From Antedon mediterranea (lineage: Eukaryota > Echinodermata > Crinoidea > Comatulida > Antedonidae), in the NCBI RefSeq assembly GCF_964355755.1, contig NC_092680.1:11387001-11451000 (forward strand): a stretch of 64,000 nt of DNA. The letters run 5' to 3'. Every line of letters begins with the position of its first letter. Position 1 is the first letter of the stretch. Under the pieces are notes generated by a model. That model ran no database searches, was not told the DNA's origin, and was given only the letters and a program-made list of their open reading frames with translations. A program made the translations under genes and the position numbers. Positions 1 through 11,378 of the stretch are shown in pieces.

Positions 1-689
1 CAAAATGGTCTAAAACGTCTCCAAATGCGATTTGAAGCTCTTCTGTACACTTTGATGTTTTGTTTGAAAAAGTTTTGTCGAAATTCTCAAAATGGTCTAA
101 AACGTTTTTAAATACGATATTAAGCTGTTTTGTGCACTTTGATGATTTGTGTGAAAAGTTTTAACGAAATGCTCAAAATGGTCTAAAACGGTTTCTAATG
201 TGATTTTAAGCACTTTGATGTTTTTGTGTAACCAAGTTTTATCGAAAATCACAAAATAGTCTAAAACGTCTCCAAATGCGATTTGAAGCTTTTCTAAGCA
301 CTTTGGTGTTTTTATGTTAACAAGTTTTTTCGAAAATCACAAAATGGTCTAAAACGTCTCCAAATGCGATTTGAAGCTATTCTAAGTACTTTTGTGTTTT
401 TATGTTAACAAGTTTTTTCGAAAATCACAAAATGGTCTAAAACGTCTTCAAATGCGATTTGAAGCTATTCTGTACACTTTGATGTTTTGTGTGAAAAAGT
501 TTTGTCAAAATGCTCAAAATGGTCTAAAACGTTTTTAAAACGATATTAAGCTATTTTGTGCTCTTTGATGTTTTTGTGTAACCAAGTTTCATCGAAAATC
601 ACAAAATGGTCTAAAACGTCTCCAAATGCGATTTGAAGCTTTTCTAAGCACTTTGGTGTTTTTATGTTAACAAGTTTTTTCGAAAATCA
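1..689 (+). repeat. Sub-block 1 of the HOR (8 monomers)
   Basis: Monomer starts are 1, 88, 174, 252, 340, 428, 515 and 602, giving the class order a-b-c-d-d'-f-g-d. Lengths are 87, 86, 78, 88, 88, 87, 87 and 88 bp. The d' monomer (340) has TAAGTACTTTTGTG in place of TAAGCACTTTGGTG. The f monomer (428) has GTCTTC and GTCAAAATGCT variants that mark this sub-block in later copies. Confidence 0.88.
446..464. other. Perfect 19-nt dyad, example of a repeated motif
   Basis: CTTCAAAT-GCG-ATTTGAAG has perfect 8-nt arms around a 3-nt centre. It occurs in every monomer with GTCTTCAAATGCG (for example also near 4755, 9064, 11398 and 14151). Most other monomers of classes a, d, e, f and k keep a 5-nt version, CAAAT-GCG-ATTTG, at the same place. 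Class b and h monomers have AATA-CGA-TATT there. Confidence 0.85.
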
Positions 690-1639
690 CAAAATGGTCT
701 AAATCGTCTCCAAATGCGATTTGAAGCTCTTCTGTACACTTTGATGTTTTGTTTGAAAAAGTTTTGTCGAAATTCTCAAAATGGTCTAAAACGTTTTTAA
801 ATACGATATTAAGCTGTTTTGTGCACTTTGATGATTTGTGTGAAAAGTTTTAACGAAATGCTCAAAATGGTCTAAAACGGTTTCTAATGTGATTTTAAGC
901 ACTTTGATGTTTTTGTGTAACCAAGTTTTTTCGAAAATCACAAAATAGTCTAAAACGTCTCCAAATGCGATTTGAAGCTTTTCTAAGCACTTTGGTGTTT
1001 TTATGTTAACAAGTTTTTTCGAAAATCACAAAATGGTCGAAAACGTCTCAAAATGCGATTTGAGGATATTCTGAGCACTTTGGTGTTTTTTTGTTAAAAA
1101 GTTTTTTCGAAAATCACAAAATGGTCTAAAACGTCTCCAAATGCGATTTGAAGCTATTCTGTACACTTTGATGTTTTGTGTGAAAAAGTTTTGTCGAAAT
1201 GCTCAAAATGGTCTAAAACGTTTTTAAATACGATATTAAGCTATTTTGTGATCTTTGATGTTTTTGTGTGAAAAGTTTTATCGAAATGCTCAAAATGGTC
1301 TAAAACGTTTTTAAAACGATATTAAGCTATTTTGTGCTCTTTGATGTTTTTGTGTTACCAAGTTTCATCGAAAATCACAAAATGGTCTAAAACGTCGCCA
1401 AATGCGATTTGAAGCTATTCTGTACACTTTGATGTTTTGTGTGAAAAAGTTTTGTCGAAATGCTCAAAATGGTCTAAAACGTTTTTAAAACGATATTAAG
1501 CTATTTTGTGCTCTTTGATGTTTTTGTGTAACCAAGTTTCATCGAAAATCACAAAATGGTCTAAAACGTCTCCAAATGCGATTTGAAGCTTTTCTAAGCA
1601 CTTTGGTGTTTTTATGTTAACAAGTTTTTTCGAAAATCA
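690..1639 (+). repeat. Sub-block 2 of the HOR (11 monomers)
   Basis: Monomer starts are 690, 777, 863, 941, 1029, 1117, 1204, 1291, 1378, 1465 and 1552, in the order a-b-c-d-e-f-h-g-f-g-d. It carries two markers: TCTAAATCG in the first monomer and GGTCGAAAACGTCTC in the e monomer at 1029. The f-g pair occurs twice near the end, a dimer that expands to three in the third HOR copy. Confidence 0.88.
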
Positions 1640-2503
1640 CAAAATGGTCTAAAACGTCTCCAAATGCGATTTGAAGCTCTTCTGTACACTTTGATGTTTT
1701 GTTTGAAAAAGTTTTGTCGAAATTTTCAAAATGGTCTAAAACGTTTTTAAATACGATATTAAGCTGTTTTGTGCACTTTGATGATTTGTGTGAAAAGTTT
1801 TAACGAAATGCTCAAAATGGTCTAAAACGGTTTCTAATGTGATTTTAAGCACTTTGATGTTTTTGTGTAACCAAGTTTTTTCGAAAATCACAAAATAGTC
1901 AAAAACGTCTCCAAATGCGATTTGAAGCTTTTCTAAGCACTTTGGTGTTTTTATGTTAACAAGTTTTTTCGAAAATCACAAAATGGTCTAAAACGTCTCC
2001 AAATGCGATTTGAGGATATTCTGAGCACTTTGGTGTTTTTTTGTTAAAAAGTTTTTTCGAAAATCACAAAATGGTCTAAAATGTCTCCAAATGCGATTTG
2101 AAGCTATTCTGTACACTTTGATGTTTTATGTGAAAAAGTTTTGTCGAAATGCTCAAAATGGTCTAAAACGTTTTTAAATACGATATTAAGCTATTTTGTG
2201 ATCTTTGATGTTTTTGTGTGAAAAGTTTTATCGAAATGCTCAAAATGGTCTAAAACGTTTTTAAAACGATATTAAGCTATTTTGTGCTCTTTGATGTTTT
2301 TGTGTAACCAAGTTTCATCGAAAATCACAAAATGGTCTAAAACGTCGCCAAATGCGATTTGAAGCTTTTCTAAGCACTTTGGTGTTTTTATGTTAACAAG
2401 TTTTTTCGAAAATCACGAAATGGTCTAAAATATCTCCAAATGCGATTTGAAGATATTCTGAGCACTTTGGTGTTTTTATGTTAAAAAGTTTTTTCGAAAA
2501 TCA
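1640..2503 (+). repeat. Sub-block 3 of the HOR (10 monomers)
   Basis: Monomer starts are 1640, 1727, 1813, 1891, 1979, 2067, 2154, 2241, 2328 and 2416, in the order a-b-c-d-e-f-h-g-d-k. The k monomer (2416) begins CGAAATGGTCTAAAATAT and has GAAGATATTCTGAGCAC. The f monomer carries TTTTATGTGAAAAAG, and the d monomer at 2328 has GTCGCC. Confidence 0.88.
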
Positions 2504-3280
2504 CAAAATGGTCTAAAACGTCTCCAAACGCGATTTGAAGCTCTTCTGTACACTTTGATGTTTTGTGTGAAAAAGTTTTGTCGAAATTCTCAAAATGGTC
2601 TAAAACGTTTTTAAATACGATATTAAGCTGTTTTGTGCACTTTGATGATTTGTGTGAAAAGTTTTAACGAAATGCTCAAAATGGTCAAAAACGGTTTCTA
2701 ATGTGATTTTAAGCACTTTGATGTTTTTGTGTAACCAAGTTTTTTCAAAAATCACAAAATGGTCTAAAACGTCTCCAAATGCGATTTGAAGCTTTTCTAA
2801 GCACTTTGGTGTTTTTATGTTAACAAGTTTTTTCGAAAATCACAAAATGGTCTAAAACGTCTCCAAATGCGATTTGAAGATATTCTGAGCACTTTGGTGT
2901 TTTTATGTTAAAAAGTTTTTTCGAAAATCACAAAATAGTCTAAAACGTCTCCAAATGCGATTTGAAGCTATTCTGTACACTTTGATGTTTTGTGTGAAAA
3001 AGTTTTGTCGAAATGCTCAAAATGGTCTAAAACGTTTTTAAAACGATATTAAGCTATTTTGTGCTCTTTGATGTTTTTGTGTAACCAAGTTTCATCGAAA
3101 ATCACAAAATGGTCTAAAACGTCTCAAAATGCGATTTGAAGCTTTTCTAAGCACTTTGGTGTTTTTATGTTAACAAGTTTTTTCGAAAATCACGAAATGG
3201 TCTAAAATGTCTCCAAATGCGATTTGAAGATATTCTGAGCACTTTGGTGTTTTTATGTTAAAAAGTTTTTTCGAAAATCA
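2504..3280 (+). repeat. Sub-block 4 of the HOR (9 monomers, 777 bp)
   Basis: Monomer starts are 2504, 2591, 2677, 2755, 2843, 2931, 3018, 3105 and 3193, in the order a'-b-c-d-k-f-g-d-k. It is marked by CCAAACGCG in the first monomer and GGTCAAAAACGG in the c monomer. A unit of this same 777-bp length is tandemly duplicated near 25.3-26.8 kb, where CCAAACGCG lies at 25412 and 26189. Confidence 0.87.
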
Positions 3281-4309
3281 CAAAATGGTCTAAAACGTCT
3301 CCAAATGCGATTTGAAGCTCTTCTGTACACTTTGATGTTTTGTGTGAAAAAGTTTTGTCGAAATGCTCAAAATGGTCTAAAACGTTTTTAAATACGATAT
3401 TAAGCTGTTTTGTGCACTTTGATGATTTGTGTGAAAAGTTTTAACGAAATGCTCAAAATGGTCTAAAACGGTTTCTAATGTGATTTTAAGCACTTTGATG
3501 TTTTTGTGTAACCAAGTTTTTTCGAAAATCACAAAATAGTCTAAAACGTCTCCAAATGCGATTTGAAGCTTTTCTAAGCACTTTGGTGTTTTTATGTTAA
3601 CAAGTTTTTTCGAAAATCACGAAATGGTCTAAAATGTCTCCAAATGCGATTTGAAGATATTCTGAGCACTTTGGTGTTTTTATGTTAAAAAGTTTTTTCG
3701 AAAATCACAAAATGGTCTAAAACGTCTCCAAATGCGATTTGAAGCTCTTCTGTACACTTTGATGTTTTGTGTGAAAAAGTTTTGTCGAAATGCTCAAAAT
3801 GGTCTAAAACGTTTTTAAATACGATATTAAGCTATTTTGTGATCTTTGATGTTTTTGTGTGAAAAGTTTTATCGAAATGCTCAAAATGGTCTAAAACGGT
3901 TTCTATTGTGATTTTAAGCACTTTGATGATTTTGTGTAACAAAGTTTCATCGAAATGTACAAAATGGTCTAAAACGTCTCCAAATGCGATTTGAAGCTAT
4001 TCTAAGTACTTTTGTGTTTTTATGTTAACAAGTTTTTTCGAAAATCACAAAATGGTCTAAAACGTCTTCAAATGCGATTTGAAGCTATTCTGTACACTTT
4101 GATGTTTTGTGTGAAAAAGTTTTGTCAAAATTCTCAAAATGGTCTAAAACGTTTTTAAAACGATATTAAGCTATTTTGTGCTCTTTGATGTTTTTGTGTA
4201 ACCAAGTTTCATCGAAAATCACAAAATGATCTAAAACGTCTCCAAATGCGATTTGAAGCTTTTCTAAGCACTTTGGTGTTTTTATGTTAACAAGTTTTTT
4301 CGAAAATCA
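3281..4309 (+). repeat. Sub-block 5 of the HOR (12 monomers)
   Basis: Monomer starts are 3281, 3368, 3454, 3532, 3620, 3708, 3795, 3882, 3960, 4048, 4135 and 4222, in the order a'-b-c-d-k-a'-h-c'-d'-f-g-d. The c' monomer (3882, 78 bp) has CTATTGTGATT and ends in GAAATGTA instead of GAAAATCA, a useful marker across the window. Confidence 0.86.
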
Positions 4310-7300
4310 CAAAATGGTCTAAAACGTCTCCAAATGCGATTTGAAGCTCTTCTGTACACTTTGATGTTTTGTTTGAAAAAGTTTTGTCGAAATTCTCAAA
4401 ATGGTCTAAAACGTTTTTAAATACGATATTAAGCTGTTTTGTGCACTTTGATGATTTGTGTGAAAAGTTTTAACGAAATGCTCAAAATGTTCTAAAACGG
4501 TTTCTAATGTGATTTTAAGCACTTTGATGTTTTTGTGTAACCAAGTTTTATCGAAAATCACAAAATAGTCTAAAACGTCTCCAAATGCGATTTGAAGCTT
4601 TTCTAAGCACTTTGGTGTTTTTATGTTAACAAGTTTTTTCGAAAATCACAAAATGGTCTAAAACGTCTCCAAATGCGATTTGAAGCTATTCTAAGTACTT
4701 TTGTGTTTTTATGTTAACAAGTTTTTTCGAAAATCACAAAATGGTCTAAAACGTCTTCAAATGCGATTTGAAGCTATTCTGTACACTTTGATGTTTTGTG
4801 TGAAAAAGTTTTGTCAAAATGCTCAAAATGGTCTAAAACGTTTTTAAAACGATATTAAGCTTTTTTGTGCTCTTTGATGTTTTTGTGTAACCAAGTTTCA
4901 TCGAAAATCACAAAATGGTCTAAAACGTCTCCAAATGCGATTTGAAGCTTTTCTAAGCACTTTGGTGTTTTTATGTTAACAAGTTTTTTCGAAAATCACA
5001 AAATGGTCTAAATCGTCTCCAAATGCGATTTGAAGCTCTTCTGTACACTTTGATGTTTTGTTTGAAAAAGTTTTGTCGAAATTCTCAAAATGGTCTAAAA
5101 CGTTTTTAAATACGATATTAAGCTGTTTTGTGCACTTTGATGATTTGTGTGAAAAGTTTTAACGAAATGCTCAAAATGGTCTAAAACGGTTTCTAATGTG
5201 ATTTTAAGCACTTTGATGTTTTTGTGTAACCAAGTTTTTTCGAAAATCACAAAATAGTCTAAAACGTCTCCAAATGCGATTTGAAGCTTTTCTAAGCACT
5301 TTGGTGTTTTTATGTTAACAAGTTTTTTCGAAAATCACAAAATGGTCGAAAACGTCTCAAAATGCGATTTGAGGATATTCTGAGCACTTTGGTGTTTTTT
5401 TGTTAAAAAGTTTTTTCGAAAATCACAAAATGGTCTAAAACGTCTCCAAATGCGATTTGAAGCTATTCTGTACACTTTGATGTTTTGTGTGAAAAAGTTT
5501 TGTCGAAATGCTCAAAATGGTCTAAAACGTTTTTAAATACGATAATAAGCTATTTTGTGATCTTTGATGTTTTTGTGTGAAAAGTTTTATCGAAATGCTC
5601 AAAATGGTCTAAAACGTTTTTAAAACGATATTAAGCTATTTTGTGCTCTTTGATGTTTTTGTGTAACCAAGTTTCATCGAAAATCACAAAATGGTCTAAA
5701 ACGTCGCCAAATGCGATTTGAAGCTATTCTGTACACTTTGATGTTTTGTGTGAAAAAGTTTTGTCGAAATGCTCAAAATGGTCTAAAACGTTTTTAAAAC
5801 GATATTAAGCTATTTTGTGCTCTTTGATGTTTTTGTGTAACCAAGTTTCATCGAAAATCACAAAATGGTCTAAAACGTCTCCAAATGCGATTTGAAGCTT
5901 TTCTAAGCACTTTGGTGTTTTTATGTTAACAAGTTTTTTCGAAAATCACAAAATGGTCTAAAACGTCTCCAAATGCGATTTGAAGCTCTTCTGTACACTT
6001 TGATGTTTTGTTTGAAAAAGTTTTGTCGAAATTTTCAAAATGGTCTAAAACGTTTTTAAATACGATATTAAGCTGTTTTGTGCACTTTGATGATTTGTGT
6101 GAAAAGTTTTAACGAAATGCTCAAAATGGTCTAAAACGGTTTCTAATGTGATTTTAAGCACTTTGATGTTTTTGTGTAACCAAGTTTTTTCGAAAATCAC
6201 AAAATAGTCTAAAACGTCTCCAAATGCGATTTGAAGCTTTTCTAAGCACTTTGGTGTTTTTATGTTAACAAGTTTTTTCGAAAATCACAAAATGGTCTAA
6301 AACGTCTCCAAATGCGATTTGAGGATATTCTGAGCACTTTGGTGTTTTTTTGTTAAAAAGTTTTTTCGAAAATCACAAAATGGTCTAAAATGTCTCCAAA
6401 TGCGATTTGAAGCTATTCTGTACACTTTGATGTTTTATGTGAAAAAGTTTTGTCGAAATGCTCAAAATGGTCTAAAACGTTTTTAAATACGATATTAAGC
6501 TATTTTGTGATCTTTGATGTTTTTGTGTGAAAAGTTTTATCGAAATGCTCAAAATGGTCTAAAACGTTTTTAAAACGATATTAAGCTATTTTGTGCTCTT
6601 TGATGTTTTTGTGTAACCAAGTTTCATCGAAAATCACAAAATGGTCTAAAACGTCGCCAAATGCGATTTGAAGCTTTTCTAAGCACTTTGGTGTTTTTAT
6701 GTTAACAAGTTTTTTCGAAAATCACGAAATGGTCTAAAATATCTCCAAATGCGATTTGAAGATATTCTGAGCACTTTGGTGTTTTTATGTTAAAAAGTTT
6801 TTTCGAAAATCACAAAATGGTCTAAAACGTCTCCAAACGCGATTTGAAGCTCTTCTGTACACTTTGATGTTTTGTGTGAAAAAGTTTTGTCGAAATTCTC
6901 AAAATGGTCTAAAACGTTTTTAAATACGATATTAAGCTGTTTTGTGCACTTTGATGATTTGTGTGAAAAGTTTTAACGAAATGCTCAAAATGGTCAAAAA
7001 CGGTTTCTAATGTGATTTTAAGCACTTTGATGTTTTTGTGTAACCAAGTTTTTTCAAAAATCACAAAATGGTCTAAAACGTCTCCAAATGCGATTTGAAG
7101 CTTTTCTAAGCACTTTGGTGTTTTTATGTTAACAAGTTTTTTCGAAAATCACAAAATGGTCTAAAACGTCTCCAAATGCGATTTGAAGATATTCTGAGCA
7201 CTTTGGTGTTTTTATGTTAAAAAGTTTTTTTGAAAATCACAAAATAGTCTAAAACGTCTCCAAATGCGATTTGAAGCTATTCTGTACACTTTGATGTTTT

Positions 7301-8618
7301 GTGTGAAAAAGTTTTGTCGAAATGCTCAAAATGGTCTAAAACGTTTTTAAAACGATATTAAGCTATTTTGTGCTCTTTGATGTTTTTGTGTAACCAAGTT
7401 TCATCGAAAATCACAAAATGGTCTAAAACGTCTCAAAATGCGATTTGAAGCTTTTCTAAGCACTTTGGTGTTTTTATGTTAACAAGTTTTTTCGAAAATC
7501 ACGAAATGGTCTAAAATGTCTCCAAATGCGATTTGAAGATATTCTGAGCACTTTGGTGTTTTTATGTTAAAAAGTTTTTTCGAAAATCACAAAATGGTCT
7601 AAAACGTCTCCAAATGCGATTTGAAGCTCTTCTGTACACTTTGATGTTTTGTGTGAAAAAGTTTTGTCGAAATGCTCAAAATGGTCTAAAACGTTTTTAA
7701 ATACGATATTAAGCTGTTTTGTGCACTTTGATGATTTGTGTGAAAAGTTTTAACGAAATGCTCAAAATGGTCTAAAACGGTTTCTAATGTGATTTTAAGC
7801 ACTTTGATGTTTTTGTGTAACCAAGTTTTTTCGAAAATCACAAAATAGTCTAAAACGTCTCCAAATGCGATTTGAAGCTTTTCTAAGCACTTTGGTGTTT
7901 TTATGTTAACAAGTTTTTTCGAAAATCACGAAATGGTCTAAAATGTCTCCAAATGCGATTTGAAGATATTCTGAGCACTTTGGTGTTTTTATGTTAAAAA
8001 GTTTTTTCGAAAATCACAAAATGGTCTAAAACGTCTCCAAATGCGATTTGAAGCTCTTCTGTACACTTTGATGTTTTGTGTGAAAAAGTTTTGTCGAAAT
8101 GCTCAAAATGGTCTAAAACGTTTTTAAATACGATATTAAGCTATTTTGTGATCTTTGATGTTTTTGTGTGAAAAGTTTTATCGAAATGCTCAAAATGGTC
8201 TAAAACGGTTTCTATTGTGATTTTAAGCACTTTGATGATTTTGTGTAACCAAGTTTCATCGAAATGTACAAAATGGTCTAAAACGTCTCCAAATGCGATT
8301 TGAAGCTATTCTAAGTACTTTTGTGTTTTTATGTTAACAAGTTTTTTCGAAAATCACAAAATGGTCTAAAACGTCTTCAAATGCGATTTGAAGCTATTCT
8401 GTACACTTTGATGTTTTGTGTGAAAAAGTTTTGTCAAAATGCTCAAAATGGTCTAAAACGTTTTTAAAACGATATTAAGCTATTTTGTGCTCTTTGATGT
8501 TTTTGTGTAACCAAGTTTCATCGAAAATCACAAAATGATCTAAAACGTCTCCAAATGCGATTTGAAGCTTTTCTAAGCACTTTGGTGTTTTTATGTTAAC
8601 AAGTTTTTTCGAAAATCA
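4310..8618 (+). repeat. 50-monomer higher-order repeat, copy 2 (4,309 bp)
   Basis: This copy keeps the order of copy 1 base for base in phase. Distinguishing substitutions include AAAATGTTCT near 4488, AAGCTTTTTTGTG at 4857-4869 (copy 1 has AAGCTATTTTGTG), GATAATAAGC near 5541 and GTTTTTTTGAAAATC near 7225. Several of these private variants reappear in the 23.2-26.0 kb and 52.1-56.5 kb segments, which makes copy 2, not copy 1, the closest relative of those segments. Confidence 0.93.
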
Positions 8619-10180
8619 CAAAATGGTCTAAAACGTCTCCAAATGCGATTTGAAGCTCTTCTGTACACTTTGATGTTTTGTTTGAAAAAGTTTTGTCGAA
8701 ATTCTCAAAATGGTCTAAAACGTTTTTAAATACGATATTAAGCTGTTTTGTGCACTTTGATGATTTGTGTGAAAAGTTTTAACGAAATGCTCAAAATGTT
8801 CTAAAACGGTTTCTAATGTGATTTTAAGCACTTTGATGTTTTTGTGTAACCAAGTTTTATCGAAAATCACAAAATAGTCTAAAACGTCTCCAAATGCGAT
8901 TTGAAGCTTTTCTAAGCACTTTGGTGTTTTTATGTTAACAAGTTTTTTCGAAAATCACAAAATGGTCTAAAACGTCTCCAAATGCGATTTGAAGCTATTC
9001 TAAGTACTTTTGTGTTTTTATGTTAACAAGTTTTTTCGAAAATCACAAAATGGTCTAAAACGTCTTCAAATGCGATTTGAAGCTATTCTGTACACTTTGA
9101 TGTTTTGTGTGAAAAAGTTTTGTCAAAATGCTCAAAATGGTCTAAAACGTTTTTAAAACGATATTAAGCTATTTTGTGCTCTTTGATGTTTTTGTGTAAC
9201 CAAGTTTCATCGAAAATCACAAAATGGTCTAAAACGTCTCCAAATGCGATTTGAAGCTTTTCTAAGCACTTTGGTGTTTTTATGTTAACAAGTTTTTTCG
9301 AAAATCACAAAATGGTCTAAATCGTCTCCAAATGCGATTTGAAGCTCTTCTGTACACTTTGATGTTTTGTTTGAAAAAGTTTTGTCGAAATTCTCAAAAT
9401 GGTCTAAAACGTTTTTAAATACGATATTAAGCTGTTTTGTGCACTTTGATGATTTGTGTGAAAAGTTTTAACGAAATGCTCAAATCGGTCTAAAACGGTT
9501 TCTAATGTGATTTTAAGCACTTTGATGTTTTTGTGTAACCAAGTTTTTTCGAAAATCACAAAATAGTCTAAAACGTCTCCAAATGCGATTTGAAGCTTTT
9601 CTAAGCACTTTGGTGTTTTTATGTTAACAAGTTTTTTCGAAAATCACAAAATGGTCGAAAACGTCTCAAAATGCGATTTGAGGATATTCTGAGCACTTTG
9701 GTGTTTTTTTGTTAAAAAGTTTTTTCGAAAATCACAAAATGGTCTAAAACGTCTCCAAATGCGATTTGAAGCTATTCTGTACACTTTGATGTTTTGTGTG
9801 AAAAAGTTTTGTCGAAATGCTCAAAATGGTCTAAAACGTTTTTAAATACGATATTAAGCTATTTTGTGATCTTTGATGTTTTTGTGTGAAAAGTTTTATC
9901 GAAATGCTCAAAATGGTCTAAAACGTTTTTAAAACGATATTAAGCTATTTTGTGCTCTTTGATGTTTTTGTGTAACCAAGTTTCATCGAAAATCACAAAA
10001 TGGTCTAAAACGTCGCCAAATGCGATTTGAAGCTATTCTGTACACTTTGATGTTTTGTGTGAAAAAGTTTTGTCGAAATGCTCAAAATGGTCTAAAACGT
10101 TTTTAAAACGATATTAAGCTATTTTGTGCTCTTTGATGTTTTTGTGTAACCAAGTTTCATCGAAAATCACAAAATGGTCT
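8619..10180 (+). repeat. Truncated third copy of the 4,309-bp HOR
   Basis: It matches 4310-5871 in register and then departs inside an f/d boundary near 10180, where the expected TCTCCAAATG monomer is replaced by a GTCGCC f monomer. A private change, CTCAAATCGGTC near 9480, is shared only with the copy 47,898 bp downstream (near 57378). Confidence 0.88.
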
Positions 10181-11293
10181 AAAACGTCGCCAAATGCGAT
10201 TTGAAGCTATTCTGTACACTTTGATGTTTTGTGTGAAAAAGTTTTGTCAAAATGCTCAAAATGGTCTAAAACGTTTTTAAAACGATATTAAGCTATTTTG
10301 TGCTCTTTGATGTTTTTGTGTAACCAAGTTTCATCGAAAATCACAAAATGGTCTAAAACGTCTCCAAATGCGATTTGAAGCTTTTCTAAGCACTTTGGTG
10401 TTTTTATGTTAACAAGTTTTTTCGAAAATCACAAAATGGTCTAAATCGTCTCCAAATGCGATTTGAAGCTCTTCTGTACACTTTGATGTTTTGTTTGAAA
10501 AAGTTTTGTCGAAATTCTCAAAATGGTCTAAAACGTTTTTAAATACGATATTAAGCTGTTTTGTGCACTTTGATGATTTGTGTGAAAAGTTTTAACGAAA
10601 TGCTCAAAATGGTCTAAAACGGTTTCTAATGTGATTTTAAGCACTTTGATGTTTTTGTGTAACCAAGTTTTTTCGAAAATCACAAAATAGTCTAAAACGT
10701 CTCCAAATGCGATTTGAAGCTTTTCTAAGCACTTTGGTGTTTTTATGTTAACAAGTTTTTTCGAAAATCACAAAATGGTCGAAAACGTCTCAAAATGCGA
10801 TTTGAGGATATTCTGAGCACTTTGGTGTTTTTTTGTTAAAAAGTTTTTTCGAAAATCACAAAATGGTCTAAAACGTCTCCAAATGCGATTTGAAGCTATT
10901 CTGTACACTTTGATGTTTTGTGTGAAAAAGTTTTGTCGAAATGCTCAAAATGGTCTAAAACGTTTTTAAATACGATATTAAGCTATTTTGTGATCTTTGA
11001 TGTTTTTGTGTGAAAAGTTTTATCGAAATGCTCAAAATGGTCTAAAACGTTTTTAAAACGATATTAAGCTATTTTGTGCTCTTTGATGTTTTTGTGTAAC
11101 CAAGTTTCATCGAAAATCACAAAATGGTCTAAAACGTCGCCAAATGCGATTTGAAGCTATTCTGTACACTTTGATGTTTTGTGTGAAAAAGTTTTGTCGA
11201 AATGCTCAAAATGGTCTAAAACGTTTTTAAAACGATATTAAGCTATTTTGTGCTCTTTGATGTTTTTGTGTAACCAAGTTTCATCGAAATCAA
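9070..11293 (+). repeat. 1,124-bp tandem duplication (two copies)
   Basis: AAATCG lies at 9319 and 10443, and GAAAACG (in the GGTCGAAAACG marker) at 9657 and 10781; both pairs are 1,124 bp apart. The unit is the 11-monomer sub-block 2 plus one extra f-g dimer (950 + 174 bp). The junction falls inside an f monomer around 10190-10245, which begins with GTCGCC and ends with GTCAAAATGCT. That is a chimera of two f variants, as expected from unequal exchange between misaligned f monomers. End positions are approximate. Confidence 0.87.
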
Positions 11294-11378
11294 CAAAATG
11301 GTCTAATACGTCTCCAAATGCGATTTGAAGCTTTTCCAAGCTTTTTGCTGTTTTTATGTTAAGTTTTTTCGAAAATCA
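11294..11378 (+). repeat. 85-bp deletion-variant monomer
   Basis: This monomer begins CAAAATGGTCTAATACG and has CCAAGCTTTTTGCTG and GTTAAGTTTTTTCG. It is 3 bp short of the usual 88 because GTTAACAAG has become GTTAAG. The same monomer recurs at 14050-14134, 14823-14907, 51610-51694, 59192-59276, 61948-62032 and 62721-62805. A relative at 37865-37949 has a different first half. Confidence 0.9.

Larger units (their letters stand above)
1..4309 (+). repeat. 50-monomer higher-order repeat, copy 1 (4,309 bp)
   Basis: Fifty monomers (mean 86.2 bp) form a unit that recurs at 4310 and again, truncated, at 8619. Registration is exact: the variant TCTAAATCGTC has its AAATCG at 701, 5010 and 9319, each 4,309 bp apart. 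The unit consists of five sub-blocks starting at 1, 690, 1640, 2504 and 3281. Private differences from copy 2 include TGTGTTACC (around 1354, against TGTGTAACC), ATAGTCAAAAAC (around 1900, against ATAGTCTAAAAC) and AACAAAG (around 3948, against AACCAAG). I saw only about ten such differences over the full unit, which indicates recent duplication or homogenisation. Because base 1 is simply the window edge, the true start of this copy may be set differently. Confidence 0.93.
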
